A model generated the notes under the pieces. The model did no database searches and was not told the DNA's origin. It saw nothing but the letters and a program-made list of their open reading frames with translations. The position numbers were made by a program, and so were the translations under genes. Below are positions 33,790-45,872 of a DNA stretch of 64,000 nucleotides, one piece after another. Positions within the stretch are counted from its first letter, which is position 1; every line of letters starts with the position of its first letter. This stretch comes from Dysidea avara (lineage: Eukaryota > Porifera > Demospongiae > Dictyoceratida > Dysideidae). Location of the stretch: positions 60,834,574 through 60,898,573 of the forward strand of contig NC_089272.1 of the NCBI RefSeq assembly GCF_963678975.1, read 5' to 3'.

Positions 33790-35219
33790 ATATTCTAGTT
33801 GATCCTTACTCTAGTTTATAATACCCAATTTTTCTTATACTTATTGATGCCTAGCCTAAAGGTATTAAGTGCATTGTAGAACTCTTTTGGTCAACTCCTT
33901 CCATACACCACTCTCAATCCACTTTTGCGTGAAATGTTATTAGTGATTGCTGCAAAGTATCATGTCTTTCAGATTCACCATGCCGGTATAATTGTGAAAT
34001 TCAGTCATTAATTGCCACCTTGTAAAATAAATCGCAGTGATATGACTTTCGTTGTCCTTAATAATGACTGGATCTGTGAAAAGGGCTCTTATAACCTTCC
34101 AAATATCCAAGTTTGATGAGTCATAACTCATCATGTGTTAACCCGTACAGGGTGTATGTTCACATGTTTTCAGCAAAGGCACCAATTGACTCAATTTAGA
34201 TACTAATTTCAGTGTACTTGCTGCATTGCTACATGCAGAGATAGAAGCACCAAAAGTAATGGTGCATCACTTAGCTATCATCAAGCATGATCAAAATATT
34301 TATTGCAGTGTGACTTTCATGTGGTAGCTGGTGTGTATGGATTCCACATACCTGTGGAAAGTGATAAAGGTTCAGGGTATATTTATTTGCACTTAGGTGG
34401 TATCTACTGTGATGTCATTCTCATTTGTTCAAGTTCTCTTAAAAATCAATAGTCAATGTATATTCACACGACCCTCAGAATGACAGTTTGCTTAAGGCCC
34501 ATCCTTGTTCCCCTTTATCCTAAGCCAGCTTTAAGGCCTTCTGTACCCCTTAATAGCATCTCTTAGATGTGTCTATGCACACATGGATTGGTCCTAGAAA
34601 CTTTGCTCACAGCGACTAAATCGTGGCATAGTTATTAAACTGAGCAAGCAGTCCCCATGCAGTGGTAGTATGTAATATGTAACAGTAGCAGTTCACCTGA
34701 GGCTTAAAACTAATAAAAAGTATCGTAGTACACTGTAGCTACTTGCTGGAGAGTTTGCCTATGCCTGGATTGGTTTGTAAAATCTGGAGACTGTATAAAG
34801 TGCGGAGATAGGGCTATCTCCTCGCCCTGGCTTGCATCATATGAACACAACAAATCTTCTAATGCAGGAAAGAATGCTGTTGCTTCTGGAGAATGCCTTC
34901 CATTATTGAAAGTGGCCTTCCTGGATGTCCTCTTTACTAAAGGAATATAATGAACTGTAAAAAGTTACTCAGTGTCCAGATGAAAATCCACGGACTGGCA
35001 GTGAAGGAAATTTGTGAGCAACTGTGTGTAGCTAGCTACTTGCCTGAATAATGTTTTAGTTCAAACTATATCATATTTAAAAGCAGTCACTTGGTCTAAG
35101 AGACATTTGGATAGTTGTGGTAAACCACATGCACACTAACGGAACACATTATTGAATTGCATGTGTATGGTTTCATCTTTTGAATTTTAACTTATTAGTG
35201 GTTTCCTTTGTTGCATCAG
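33790..35219. other. Non-coding interval
   Basis: No supported gene. A minus-strand frame at 33940-34134 has no recognisable family or splice partner. Confidence 0.4.
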
Positions 35220-35320
35220 AAAATTTTGAATTTTTCAAAGTACGAAGTATGGATATTGTAGCAGGCTATAACACTGGAAAAGCACCACAGCAGGGAAGAA
35301 AGTTTAGTACATACAAACAG
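35220..35320 (+). CDS. Candidate internal exon, unknown gene
   Basis: CATCAG|AAAATTTTG opens and AAACAG|GTGAGT closes a 101-bp open segment reading NFEFFKVRSMDIVAGYNTGK and APQQGRKFSTYKQ. Both splice sites fit consensus. The sequence resembles a cytoplasmic linker but I cannot name it. A hAT MITE inserted 11 bp into the putative intron. With the Ig-like remnants upstream on the same strand it could belong to a decayed receptor gene; that link is speculative. Confidence 0.35.
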
Positions 35321-35331
35321 GTGAGTTATAT

Positions 35332-35632
35332 CAGGGGCGGATACAGGGGGGAAGGGGGTCAAAGGGCGCTCTTGACCCCCCTCCAAAAATTTTTAGTATA
35401 TCAAGATCGAGATACTCTAATAGAGCAGTCACAGTAGTAGAACAGTGTGCAGTGAGCTATTTAAGGATTTTTATGTACTTTATCAGCTATAAATGTGTGG
35501 TTGGTGAGGTGGGCAGCTATTGTCAGCTGGCTGTAACCTTTTTTTTTTGGTCTCACCTTATCAAACCAGAGACAATGTAGTGCCTCAGTTCATTTTTGAC
35601 CCCCCCTTTCTATAAGTCTGGATCCGCCCCTG
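35332..35632. mobile_element. hAT-type MITE (301 bp)
   Basis: Ends CAGGGGCGGAT and the inverse ATCCGCCCCTG are flanked by 8-bp duplicates AGTTATAT (35324-35331 and 35633-35640). One full GATACTCTAATAGAGCAGTC motif lies at 35410-35429. Confidence 0.88.
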
Positions 35633-35640
35633 AGTTATAT

Positions 35641-36668
35641 GTACCTAAATAGTTTAATGAATAGTGACAGTGCTCCTGTAAGTGGCAGGCATTAAATAGG
35701 ACAACCACTGAAATCTATCCTATTATGGCTAAATGTTTAAAACTTCTTACCTACACTGTTTTAATGAAGCCTATCATAGTTTTTAACCATTCTTTTCAAA
35801 CTTTAGCCTCCACTGTGTTGTCATTAGGCCATCTACATCAGTGTAATATAGAGTAGTTGTAGATACCCTGTATAAAAACGCATAGCTAGATTCTTTGTAT
35901 TAAAGTATAGTGGAAGTGACTTTGACAAAGAAATATAAGTTTGGGAAAATATTCTGCATTATTCCATTTAGCACTCACTCAGTACTTATATATTGCTGCT
36001 CTACTGCACTCTAGTATGTTGGAACAAGTAAAAAGAAACCCCCTTGTGGGCCCTTCGTGTAACATAGAATCAATATGGTTTGTTTCGTAGAAAGTATAGC
36101 TTGCTTTAATATCAGAAATTTATAACGTCTTGGCTATATACATACCTGGTTTACTAACTACCGCTGTGATTATTAATCCAATAGGTGTATTTCCTAAGTA
36201 TACTGACTGCATATAAGGTATAACAAAACTTAGTGAAGAAAGCCCTCTGTCAAGATATGCTATTTTGTCCACAACTAGATGATCATTCACGTTGTCACAC
36301 GAATGTTTTCTAGGTCAACTTGTGTAAGTGCATTCCAATAACAAACTCAAGTTAAGTACATATTATAGTACCATATGTGACAGCTTTAGGAAGCTGCAAA
36401 CTGGGTATCAGCATGCGTAAGCACATACTGATATCACCGCTCTAGATTATCCTTTATTCTATACAGGCATATGATACACAAAACTGGACTTTTAAAAGTT
36501 AACTGTGGCAATACTCCACAAGGTGTCAGCTAAAGACTGAAGATTCAAGTCACAACTCTCTAACTTAACCTACGTTTAAGTGAGTTGAGTGTATTCAGCT
36601 ATTTGATTTTAGCAAATATTACATAGGTTGATCAAGTTTGCCTAAAGAAAATGTGTGCCACAGAAGTA
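35641..36668. other. Non-coding interval
   Basis: I see no exon or bounded element here. Confidence 0.4.
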
Positions 36669-36844
36669 CAGTGAAACCTGTCTATTCTGGTCATCATAGG
36701 GACAAAATTTTCTGACCTGATTAAGGAGGTGGCTGCATTAAGCAGTTCACTTTGTACACAGTTGGCACATGTGGGGATTTTTATAATGGCCAGTTTAGAC
36801 AGGTGACCTCTTTATGCAGTGACCTGATTAGACAGGTTTCACTG
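36669..36844. mobile_element. TA-flanked MITE, CAGTGAAACCTGTCTA family (176 bp)
   Basis: Ends CAGTGAAACCTGTCTATTC and the inverse of GATTAGACAGGTTTCACTG are flanked by TA (36667-36668, 36845-36846). The CAGTGRAACCTGTCTAA end is typical of pogo/Tigger-like elements. Confidence 0.85.
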
Positions 36845-37079
36845 TACTATTACTTTCATTGAAAAATATGCTGATTTAAGAAAATAACATGTAACCAAGA
36901 GTTCATAATATAAAAAAAACTCTTGATGTAACTTGATTTAAATTATTGTTAGTACAAATGTTTTTATACAACTGACTGTCATTTAAATTAAGTTTCAAAA
37001 AATTTAATAGACAGGTTCTAGACAGATATGTAATTTATATGTAACATTTGTGAAACAATCAATTGGGCATTACAATAGT

Positions 37080-37220
37080 ACCCATTTTACAGGGGTGTAA
37101 CGCATATGTTACTACTGCATTGACCCCCTGTCAGTAACATATAGGCTAGTAACATGTTATAGTTAGGTAATATGTATGTAACATGCATGTTACACATGTT
37201 TGTAACAGGTATGTAACAGT
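37080..37220. repeat. Short GTAACAT/ATGTTAC palindromic cluster
   Basis: ATGTTAC, GTAACAT and TGTAACA words recur about ten times in both orientations. It is probably a decayed short-repeat cluster. Confidence 0.45.
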
Positions 37221-37330
37221 CCTGAAATTTCTGTATGGGAGTACATCCTAACACAACTATCTACAATGAAATAATCACAACCATACCATGGACCTGTCAG
37301 AAGGTACAGATTTATTGAATGATGAAATTA

Positions 37331-37506
37331 CAGTGGAACCTGTCTAAGCAGCCACCTGTATAGAAAAGCCACCACTTTAAAAAGACCAGCTTTAAATTCC
37401 CCTAGTAAGAAGTTTATATACTAATCCAACTGACTAAGGCAGCTACTTGTCTATTAAGGCCAGGAAATCTTGGTCCGAAGTTGACTGACTTAGACAAGTT
37501 CCACTG
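37331..37506. mobile_element. Second pogo-like MITE (176 bp)
   Basis: CAGTGGAACCTGTCTAAGC and the inverse of GACTTAGACAAGTTCCACTG are flanked by TA (37329-37330, 37507-37508). It has the same length and ends as 36669-36844 but a diverged interior. Confidence 0.85.
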
Positions 37507-37553
37507 TATTTCATACTAGGTGGTGACAGACCACTGGTTGTTTGTACTTATAC

Positions 37554-37861
37554 AGGGGTGTACGGAGGGGGGTTTCCAGGGGTTTCAGGAAACCCCTTTC
37601 GATTTTACACAGCACTTGTAAGTTGAAACATTAAGAAATTGAAACTTCAGGTTTCCAGAATCTGGAATCTGTCATGGAACAGGACACTTTATCTTGGTTA
37701 TATAATAGCTTCTCACATGATAGCAACACTTACAACATTGTTCTGAATTATGATGTTGGTAAAAAGATCGAGATACTCTAATAAAGCAGTCAGGCAATCT
37801 AATATAACAGTCACTTAACTGTAGTGGAAACCCCTTTTCAAAATTCCTATGTACGCCGCTG
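37554..37861. mobile_element. hAT-like MITE, decayed
   Basis: It starts CAGGGGTGTACGGAGG and ends CTATGTACGCCGCTG, imperfect inverses of each other. Internal GGTTTCAGGAAACCCCTTT pairs with GGAAACCCCTTTTC near the right end. A motif copy lies near 37768. Target duplicates are not clear. Confidence 0.55.
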
Positions 37862-38049
37862 TTATATTAACATTCACAAAAGTAAAGTCATAATTGTCAA
37901 CACACACACACACACACATGCATACCTGCAAATTTCACTTTTCACCATCAATAGATAGCCACACCAATACACTACCACGGTTGGGGGGTGCTCGCCCCCT
38001 CTTGAAAAATTCTCCCCCCCCCCCCCTTAAATGTTAAGCAATAGGAAAG

Positions 38050-38500
38050 TGCATCAGATCTAGAAGCAATCTGAAGAGTCTAAAATGTAAAAATTTTCTG
38101 GAGTGGCATGTTATTATTCTCAGCTACAACAGAAGCAATCTAAGAGAGTCTAAAATTTAAAAACTTCTGGAGCAGCATGTCATTCTCAGGTACAGAGTCT
38201 AGATACTCTAAAACACAAATTTTTTCTGGAGTGGCAAGTTCAGAAACAATTTACAAGAGTCTAAAATGCAAAATTTTCTGGAGTGACATATCACATTCTC
38301 AGATACCTGAGAACATACCGAAAACAACCTACGAGTTATCTATTTTCCTGGAGTGGCATGTCATTCTCAAGAATCTCAGATGCAGTCTAAAATACAAAAA
38401 TTTCTAGAGCAGCATGTCACATTTTCAGGTACCTGATAATGTACCAGAAGCAATCTACGATAGTCTAAAAGGCAAAGATTTTCTGGAGTGGCATCTTCCC
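38050..38500. repeat. Minisatellite, about 70-90-bp units
   Basis: Units built from AGTCTAAAAT, AAAATTTTCTGGAGTGGCAT and TCATTCTCAGGTAC recur six to seven times with indels. Poly-C and poly-C/A tracts (about 38016-38028 and 38520-38527) bound it. Confidence 0.7.
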
Positions 38501-38529
38501 CTGCTCTGATAAAACTGTAACCCCCCCTC

Positions 38530-39630
38530 ATCATTTCCTAGTTGAAGACCTGTAGTGACCACATTTGCATCACAGCCATGCCACTAATTTGCTTAGGCCG
38601 CTTTTATGAGAAGATTTGGGAACACCTTAAAACTTCACTGGCCAGCTGGAACACGAGGATAGAGCCATGGACACCCTTGACAGTTGCCCAGATACTTTCT
38701 ATGTGTATTTTTTTCAGCACAGGTGGCCTTGAGAGCCCAATATTAAGGCTGGAGGTTCCATATGACCTACTCAGCCATTGTCTGTTCATATACCAATTGC
38801 CCACCCACCACTCATAGTGATGTGCTTGTGTTATAGGTACCATTGTGAAAAGGATGCTTAAAATTATGGTTATGAATTGCTAGTTTGCTATGGACTAAAG
38901 TAAGTTAAACACTATGGTTGGCAGCATTCACAGTGTAAATTTCAAACCCACAGCTTTTGGTCTTCACAAGCTGTACCAGAGTGAAATGTTTAAAGCCACA
39001 CATCTCACAATCTATTGATGTGATGGTTTGCCCAAATTAGGTCAAGTACACACTCACTAATTATGGAGCAGTTGTTGCAGCTGATCAAAGGTTCTTGTCA
39101 TACATGAATACAAGTAAAAATATTTTGGTAAATTAAAGTGTATTTAGAATACTTTTATGAACATTGGGCCTCTCGTACACAATTTTGAGGATTTGTGGAA
39201 TTAGCGACCCCTCAACTGAGCCAGTCATGAGCAACAACATACATATCATTTCCCCACGTACAAGCCTATACATCTACTAGGAGGTGGGGTATAAAATACA
39301 GTCAGTGGGTGTAAACTTCAGAGTGAGGGGAATGCGTGATTTTTCATATGTTGGGTCCTGTCAAGGGAACCACTAGAACAATTCTATTTCTTCTTGTGGA
39401 GTAAAAAACAAGAAGAAGATACTGTAACACAATAACAATACAGTGGTATACAAGATACTAAGGAGGCATGTCAAGTTAGTTTATAGCCATGATACACTGT
39501 GATATGCATACACCCAGAGGGAAACGATTTTACCTTCAACTATCTGTAGTCACGGAGAAGCGAGCGGAGAAGAGACTTCTTGTTCCATCTTTTCTGCTAT
39601 TGACCTGTGGAATGGCGCGTACTTAAACAC
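38530..39630. other. Non-coding interval upstream of kinase C
   Basis: No supported exon. The frames at 38542-38843 overlap on opposite strands without family resemblance. Confidence 0.4.
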
Positions 39631-39631
39631 A

Positions 39632-39747
39632 CAAGTCACGTGACCTCATGGGATCGAGCATAGAACCAGGTTTGAGTCACACACACCCCCGCTCGAATAC
39701 CCGAAAATATAAGAGTCATCCAAAGCAGATCTGGGAGACGGAGTAGC
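39632..39747 (+). promoter_or_regulatory. Uninterrupted promoter of kinase C
   Basis: ACAAGTCACGTGAC (E-box), CACACACACCCCCGCTCGAA, TACCCGAAAATATAAGAGTC and CAGATCTGGGAGACGGAGTA run without insertion to the ATG at 39748. This is the reference empty site for the transposon insertions upstream of kinases A and B. Confidence 0.6.
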
Positions 39748-40662
39748 ATGGACCGAATAAGTAATATGGAAGAATCACTGCGAAAATTTTCGCTTTAGGG
39801 TGTCACACCCACTGGTAAAGAGTTAGGAATAGGTACTTATGGAAAAATATATGAAGTACTGTATTGTGGAATTTCGTATGCTGCGAAAGAGATTCATAGT
39901 TTTTTGATAGAATACACCGATAATGCTACAGTAAAAGTCGATTTTTTGACAGAGTGCTGTCGTCACAGTCAATTTCGCCATCCAAACATCGTTCAGTTTA
40001 TTGGTGTCTACTGGCGTACTGCTTACAGCCCTTTACCAGCATTGGTGATGGAAAAGATGGATTACACTCTAAGGGCATTGGTAGAAAGAAGCCCATCCTT
40101 CCCCCTACATAAAGTGCTATCTATTCTCCATGATGTATCACTGGGTGTGTGGTACCTGCATTGTCGTGATCCTCCTTTTATACATCGTGACCTGACACCA
40201 AATAATGTTTTTGTGAACACTACTTCACTGGTGGCTAAAATTTCTGACTTTGCAGTAATGAGAGTGGTATCACCATACAGCCATGACAGAGATGATATGA
40301 CCAAAGTACCAGGCACACCAGACTTCATGGCACCTGAAGCAGTTTCTCAACGACCATCATATGGCCTACCATTGGATGTCTTTAGCTATGGTGGCGTAGC
40401 TCTTTTTACAATTGCTGGTGAATGGCCTAGTCCAACTGATCGAGAGGTAATAGATCCCAAAACCGATAGCTGGGTGATCGTGAGTGAAGTTGAACGTCGT
40501 AAGAAGTACTTGAATAAGATAAAAGGAGATGTTGTTGTTTTAAGAATACTAGTGGAGGAGTGTCTGCATAATAATCCCAATATGAGGCCAACCATGGAAA
40601 ACATATCTACTAGAATAAAGGAAATAAAAGAAGATTATGTGAGACGACATCCAGATGTTGAG
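39748..40662 (+). pseudogene. Kinase C exon 1, nonsense at codon 17
   Basis: It is the paralogue of 14833-15747 and has the same length (915 bp) and donor (GAG|GTAAGC). Codon 17 is TAG (39796-39798) where kinase B has GAG, just before the kinase-like domain. Downstream the frame is open: GIGTYGKIYEV loop, AAKEI, HRDLTPNN, DFA, MAPEA. No in-frame ATG precedes the glycine loop after the stop, so a full domain could only arise by readthrough or a different start exon. Coding constraint may be recently lost. Confidence 0.8.
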
Positions 40663-40710
40663 GTAAGCACATACGTAATTCACTATAGCTACACGGTGTA
40701 GCTACCAAAG

Positions 40711-41592
40711 TAGGTGTAAGTAGAATTCGAGGAGAACGGGACGGAAACGGAAAGTGGGAACAGAAACAACTCACGGAAAACACCTGATAAAGGTCATCAA
40801 GCAATTATACAGGTTGGACAGGTCGAATTTTACTACGCAATGTTTCTTTGCAACATTATTTAGATCTTTTATCTAAAGCAATCGAAACACTCTAATAGAG
40901 CAGTCACCTGCATTAAAATACTCTAATAGAGTAGTCAAATATATTTTGCTATATAGCTATCCCACCAGTGACCCACATTGATGGGCTTCAAACATTAGGT
41001 ATATAGACTAGCTAAGTCATCAACATTGAAAGCTAGCTAATCCTTTGAAACCATATAATATAATAATATGTTTAATATAAATATTTATACTGATATTAAA
41101 ACTGAGATTCACAAAGTACTGTTGGGAGCATGCATGCAGCACTGGTATGCTTGTCAAGCTGAAGTGGCTCCAAGAGGAGTCCCAATGACTGCTCATGTAG
41201 TCTTTAGTTTCCTCATTGGAGCTATGCACCCACACATACTTCAGCTACTACATACCCATCATGCTATAATGGTTTAAATTTTATGGTTTCAAGGGGGTAG
41301 CTAACTTTCAATGTCAATGACTTAGTTAGTCTATATACCTAATCTATGATAGCTATATCCTCAGGTGGGATAGGTAGCAAAACATTTTTTGACTGCTCTA
41401 TTAGAGTATTTACTACAGGTGACTGCTCTATTAGAGTGTTTCAATCATTTTAGTGGAAGAATCCAACAATGCTGCAAAGAAGCATTGTGTCGTAAAATCC
41501 AACCTTTATGATGACCTTTATCAGACATTTTCCGCTGGTTGTTTCCGCTTTCCGTTCCCGTTTTCCTAGAATTCTACTTACCCCCAAAGTAG
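40711..41592. mobile_element. Fold-back element, second copy
   Basis: Duplicate of 15795-16683 with the same inverted arms and motif copies. Confidence 0.75.
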
Positions 41593-41645
41593 GTCCCCCC
41601 TAGTAATGAATTCTGCCCAAAATAAACTATCATAAAAACATCATA

Positions 41646-42204
41646 TGTGACCCAGTCTGGGAAAACCGGTCTTATTGCCTATTTAAAAGTATTGAGAAAT
41701 GACGGTTTTAAGTATTTAGTGTGTTGTAGCTCACCAATGGTTAAAGCTATGTGTACCAAATTTCCTTATACCAAATCCTTACCTTCCAGAGCATCAAACT
41801 ACAAGTAGCCAACAGCTAAGTTTCCTGCCATTTAGATAGTTTTAACCAAGGTTGACTGTATCAGGCGAGTTCCAAATGGGGTGGGTGGCAAAGGCCCAGA
41901 GCCTGTTTGAATTAAGCTAAGTTATGGTCTCAAAACTGACTTAAATGAAAGGAAATTTACAACACAGGTCTTCATACAACACCAACAGAGCTACGTATAC
42001 AGCCACATATAGCCATCCCAAGGCTCCATTAAGGCCCCACACCGCACATACGGATTGCCACCGGGCTTGAAAAAAGCAGACTGCTCAAGCCCACCTGATT
42101 TTGATTGTGAAATTTGATAGTTTATTCACGTAGTTTTGTGTTCTTGGTGAAAATCAAATCTGCTGACATAGGCGTTAAGACCAGTTTTCCCAGATCCAGT
42201 CACA
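41646..42204. mobile_element. TGTGAC MITE, second copy (559 bp)
   Basis: Duplicate of 16738-17340 with TA flanks at 41644-41645 and 42205-42206. It is 44 bp shorter through loss of a short tandem repeat and an internal stretch. Confidence 0.8.
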
Positions 42205-42973
42205 TATGCAATGAAAATTGCTTTTATGGAATAGTCTTAGTGCATCTCTGGTGTTAAAAAGAAGGAAACACAGACAGCCGGATATATTAAATTATTTAAA
42301 CACCAAAACCAGGACTTTGGTCTGCCAAACTGCTTGCCTGCCTGCCAGATCACAGTCACAAGGCTAGAGGCCAAATGAAGCAACTGTTTATATCTGTAAA
42401 TTACTGTGGTTGTTTATGGGTTATGCAATTTAAAGCTTAGCATTATAATTATGAAAAGTTCCAGCCACATTTGCTTTGCTTTAAAGTTTTATTAATGTAG
42501 GTTAGAGAAATATATATAGACTGATAAAATTGTGGGGTTGAGATACTATATAGAGCAGTCAGCACAGGGTAAAAAGTGCACAAAAATACATTACTGGGGT
42601 TTTAATCAGGATCCTTAATCACTGATCCACTGCTATCATGGCTGTTTGTCTCTACCCAGAAGAGGTCAGAAGGTATTATGTTAATTGCATATTTTAGCTT
42701 GAAATTTCACGTGAGCTTTAATAGTCGTAATACAAAATCTATCAAACAATGGGGCTTATCAAATATTTAGATTGTGCTTCATATGAACATTAAGGTAATG
42801 TACAGGTAGTTTGTTTTGTAAAAGCCCCTAGATTTCAAGGCAAAAATTATATAACTCGATTTGATGCGTATCTTCCAGGTATGTACCCTACTCTAGTTTA
42901 AAATTCCTATTATTTCCTTATACTTGTATATGTATATACTAGTGCAATAAAATTATTAATTTAAAAATGAAGT

Positions 42974-43557
42974 AGGGTTCCAGCAATAAAAGTAGTGAAG
43001 CAAGAGATGATGATACAACAACTATGAGGGAAAATCCCTAGCTACTTGGCATTGTAGCAATGTGGGAAAATCCCTACTCAGCATTGTAGGAGTAATGCTA
43101 CAGTAGGGATTTTCCCACTTTGTTATAATGCCATGTAGCTAAGAATTTTCCCAGTGCTGAGCGATTGTGACATTTCATAGATGGTACAGTATTGTCAACT
43201 TGATTGACTAAATTATTGGCATACCTTAGCTTGATGCTATTTTAGACCTACAGTAATAGATTTAGACACAGAAATAACCTTAAAATTTTTCAGTCAATGA
43301 CAGAATTGCGTTGAAAGCCAATTGTATGTTTACTGCAGTACATATCCATTATGTGCTGCAAGTAGACTTCTTCACACAAGGTACTTCACGCACAAGGTAG
43401 CTACTAAAAGACTTGTGTTTTAGAATTCATGGTATTTGCAGTAGTTAAAAAATTTGGACAGTATCAAAAAGTTTGACTAAAAATATTGTCATATTACTCA
43501 GCACTACTCATAGCTACCATCATCTCTTGTTTCATTATCTTTCATCACTGGAACCCT
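42974..43557. mobile_element. AGGGTTCCAG inverted-repeat element, second copy
   Basis: Duplicate of 18110-18693, with the same terminal and internal palindromes. Confidence 0.65.
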
Positions 43558-44173
43558 TTAATTTTTTTATTGTCAACTTTCTTCGTTAGAGCATAGCTAT
43601 GAAATACATGTGTGGCTATGACTGCTGTATTAGAGTATCTTGATCTCGCCACTCAGTTATGGAGTAGATCAAACTAGTGGGCATGGCACAATTCCTTGTT
43701 TTCCATTGAGCTAGATCATTGTCATGGCATGCTCTGATCATTTAAGGTAGCATGGCAATTGTTTTAAAAGCACAGCTTAGCTGCTACCCAAAAAGTTAAA
43801 CTCCTCAAATAGTTTTGTGGCATCTAAATACGTTCCTTCAAGGAAAGTGTTGATACAAAAAATTATTCTCTTGTGTGGTTTCCAGAAGACGAGCATATAA
43901 TTGAAGATGAAAGAATGTCAAAGCGCAGAAGGCAGACATTCATAGGAACTACAAAAGGCACATCCCACCAGTGAGTTTGTTAATATGGTGGCTACGCACT
44001 GCTTTGTTTGGTCTCTAGCCTTGCAACTGGCAGGCATGCAGATATTTCAAGTTACTGCATTTAAAAAAATTTTTCAATATCCAGGCACCTGTTAGTGTTT
44101 TCTTTCTTTAATGCTGTAATTGATGCTGAATGGAAGTTTTGCCACATATGATGTTTTTCATGATCAGTTTTTT

Positions 44174-44174
<1 letters not shown>

Positions 44175-44264
<90 letters not shown>
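44175..44264 (+). repeat. (CA)n microsatellite, second copy
   Basis: About 45 CA units, longer than the 38 or so units at 19312-19388. About 30 extra bases follow the adjacent A-rich tract. Confidence 0.95.
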
Positions 44265-44268
<4 letters not shown>

Positions 44269-44574
44269 AAAAAAAACACACATACATCAATTATTATGTT
44301 AAATTAATTAGATCTGACAGACCCCACAGATCTGAGAAGCAAGCACTGAAAATTCTGTCAGTATGAGCAGGATATTGCAATTCTGGCAGTTTGATCAAAC
44401 AATGGATTAATGGTAACTTGCATGCATGAGATAGGTTGGTCAGTGTCACAGGTGTTTGCCCTGAGCAACCAATCTCAATTGTAACAAGCTGGGCATACAG
44501 GCCAGTACACCAGTGTTCATAGAATGAAATACCTAAGTACAAAGAACTTACACAGCAAAGCAGTACGTTAAGAA

Positions 44575-45172
44575 ACACAAGCGATTAAACCATGCCAACT
44601 AATCAGCACATGCCAGTTCTATTTTACTACTAAGAGTGAGTTCTTATCCTCCACCCATCATCTGGAACAATCAGTTGAACTCAAACACACGAGAAACAAA
44701 TGTACCGGGAGGTACAGAAAATCCAGCAACACGTGCTAAATAAATTATTAGCACTAATGCACTATCATGAATAAGTGAACACCTTGTGTTATCAGCAAAA
44801 AGAACTGGGAAGTCCATGATGTGTGCATTGTACATATTGCAGTTGGTGAAAAGGCACATCTCGGGATGAAGTGACCTCGAACAGTGAGGAAATCAAGCCC
44901 ATAGCTATGTCCATTGTCAAGTTATGCTTGGCTGAAGGCATCAGTTAATCAGAATAAAATTCTGTTAAATAGAAAATTTTGTAAATTCCATAGAAACTTT
45001 TTGGAAGGGTTTGGGGTTGGTCTGAAGACATTTTGGGCTTGGCTGTGCTTAACTAATACTGCCAAATTGTCGTGAAGGGAAATTGAGGTTAGTTTAGGGT
45101 GATATATTGGGCTGGAAAAGCCCAGTTTTGCAAGATCCCTACTATACAGTACTGCCGTACTGTATGATACAC
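44575..45172. repeat. Dispersed repeat, second intronic copy
   Basis: Duplicate of 19670-20262. Confidence 0.6.
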
Positions 45173-45629
45173 ATGGCAACAGCAGCAGCTACAATCATGA
45201 ATCGTCAACTCACCTTGTGACCCTTTTCTCTCTCCACTCCACGTTGGTGTTGATTTGCAGGTAGCATGTCATGGTTTCTTGTGCTGACTATAGTCATATC
45301 CATATTTTCCATAAAAACTTGGATGTCACTTCAGCCTGACAGATGCTTTTTGACATACTGCAGTATTTACAAATGACTTAATTACCTTTGTCCTCCCTTT
45401 GTTCCCCATTTCTTTTTGTTGATAGCGCAAGGTGTCAATTTGTGGTAGTGCATCTGTGGCTTCCCTATGTACGTATTGGAGAATCATCTGTATTTTTCCA
45501 TAGTGACTGGATTGATTGCAGGGTTGTTTTTCATACTGTTCTTCATTTGTAATGCTGTGGAACAGGCTGAACATGTAACTGAAAATGATGCATAATTGCT
45601 ATTTCACTATTGAGTAATTGATAGTAATT

Positions 45630-45688
45630 AAGGGAGGTCTCCTACACCTGCAGATTTACTATATCTGAAGGTGTAGGTGACCTCCCTT
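45630..45688. repeat. Short hairpin, second copy
   Basis: Duplicate of 20731-20789. A 10-bp stretch present just upstream in copy 1 is absent here; the hairpin arms are unchanged. Confidence 0.7.
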
Positions 45689-45872
45689 GTTTTATATGAT
45701 CCCTAATTGAATTTAATATTCCCTTGACTTGTTACTTTACATTCTATGATTCCTCCTCCAAATAAACTTTCCCTTGTACATCTTATACATGTTAACTTAT
45801 CGGTTAGTTTTATCATTGATGTATACCTCTTAATGATTAATCTATGGTTATTTCTGTTTTAATGTGGTATAG

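Noticed and set aside
38542..38843. Candidate gene on either strand
   Set aside because: Opposing open frames of similar length with no homology, splice sites or conservation; chance frames are more likely.
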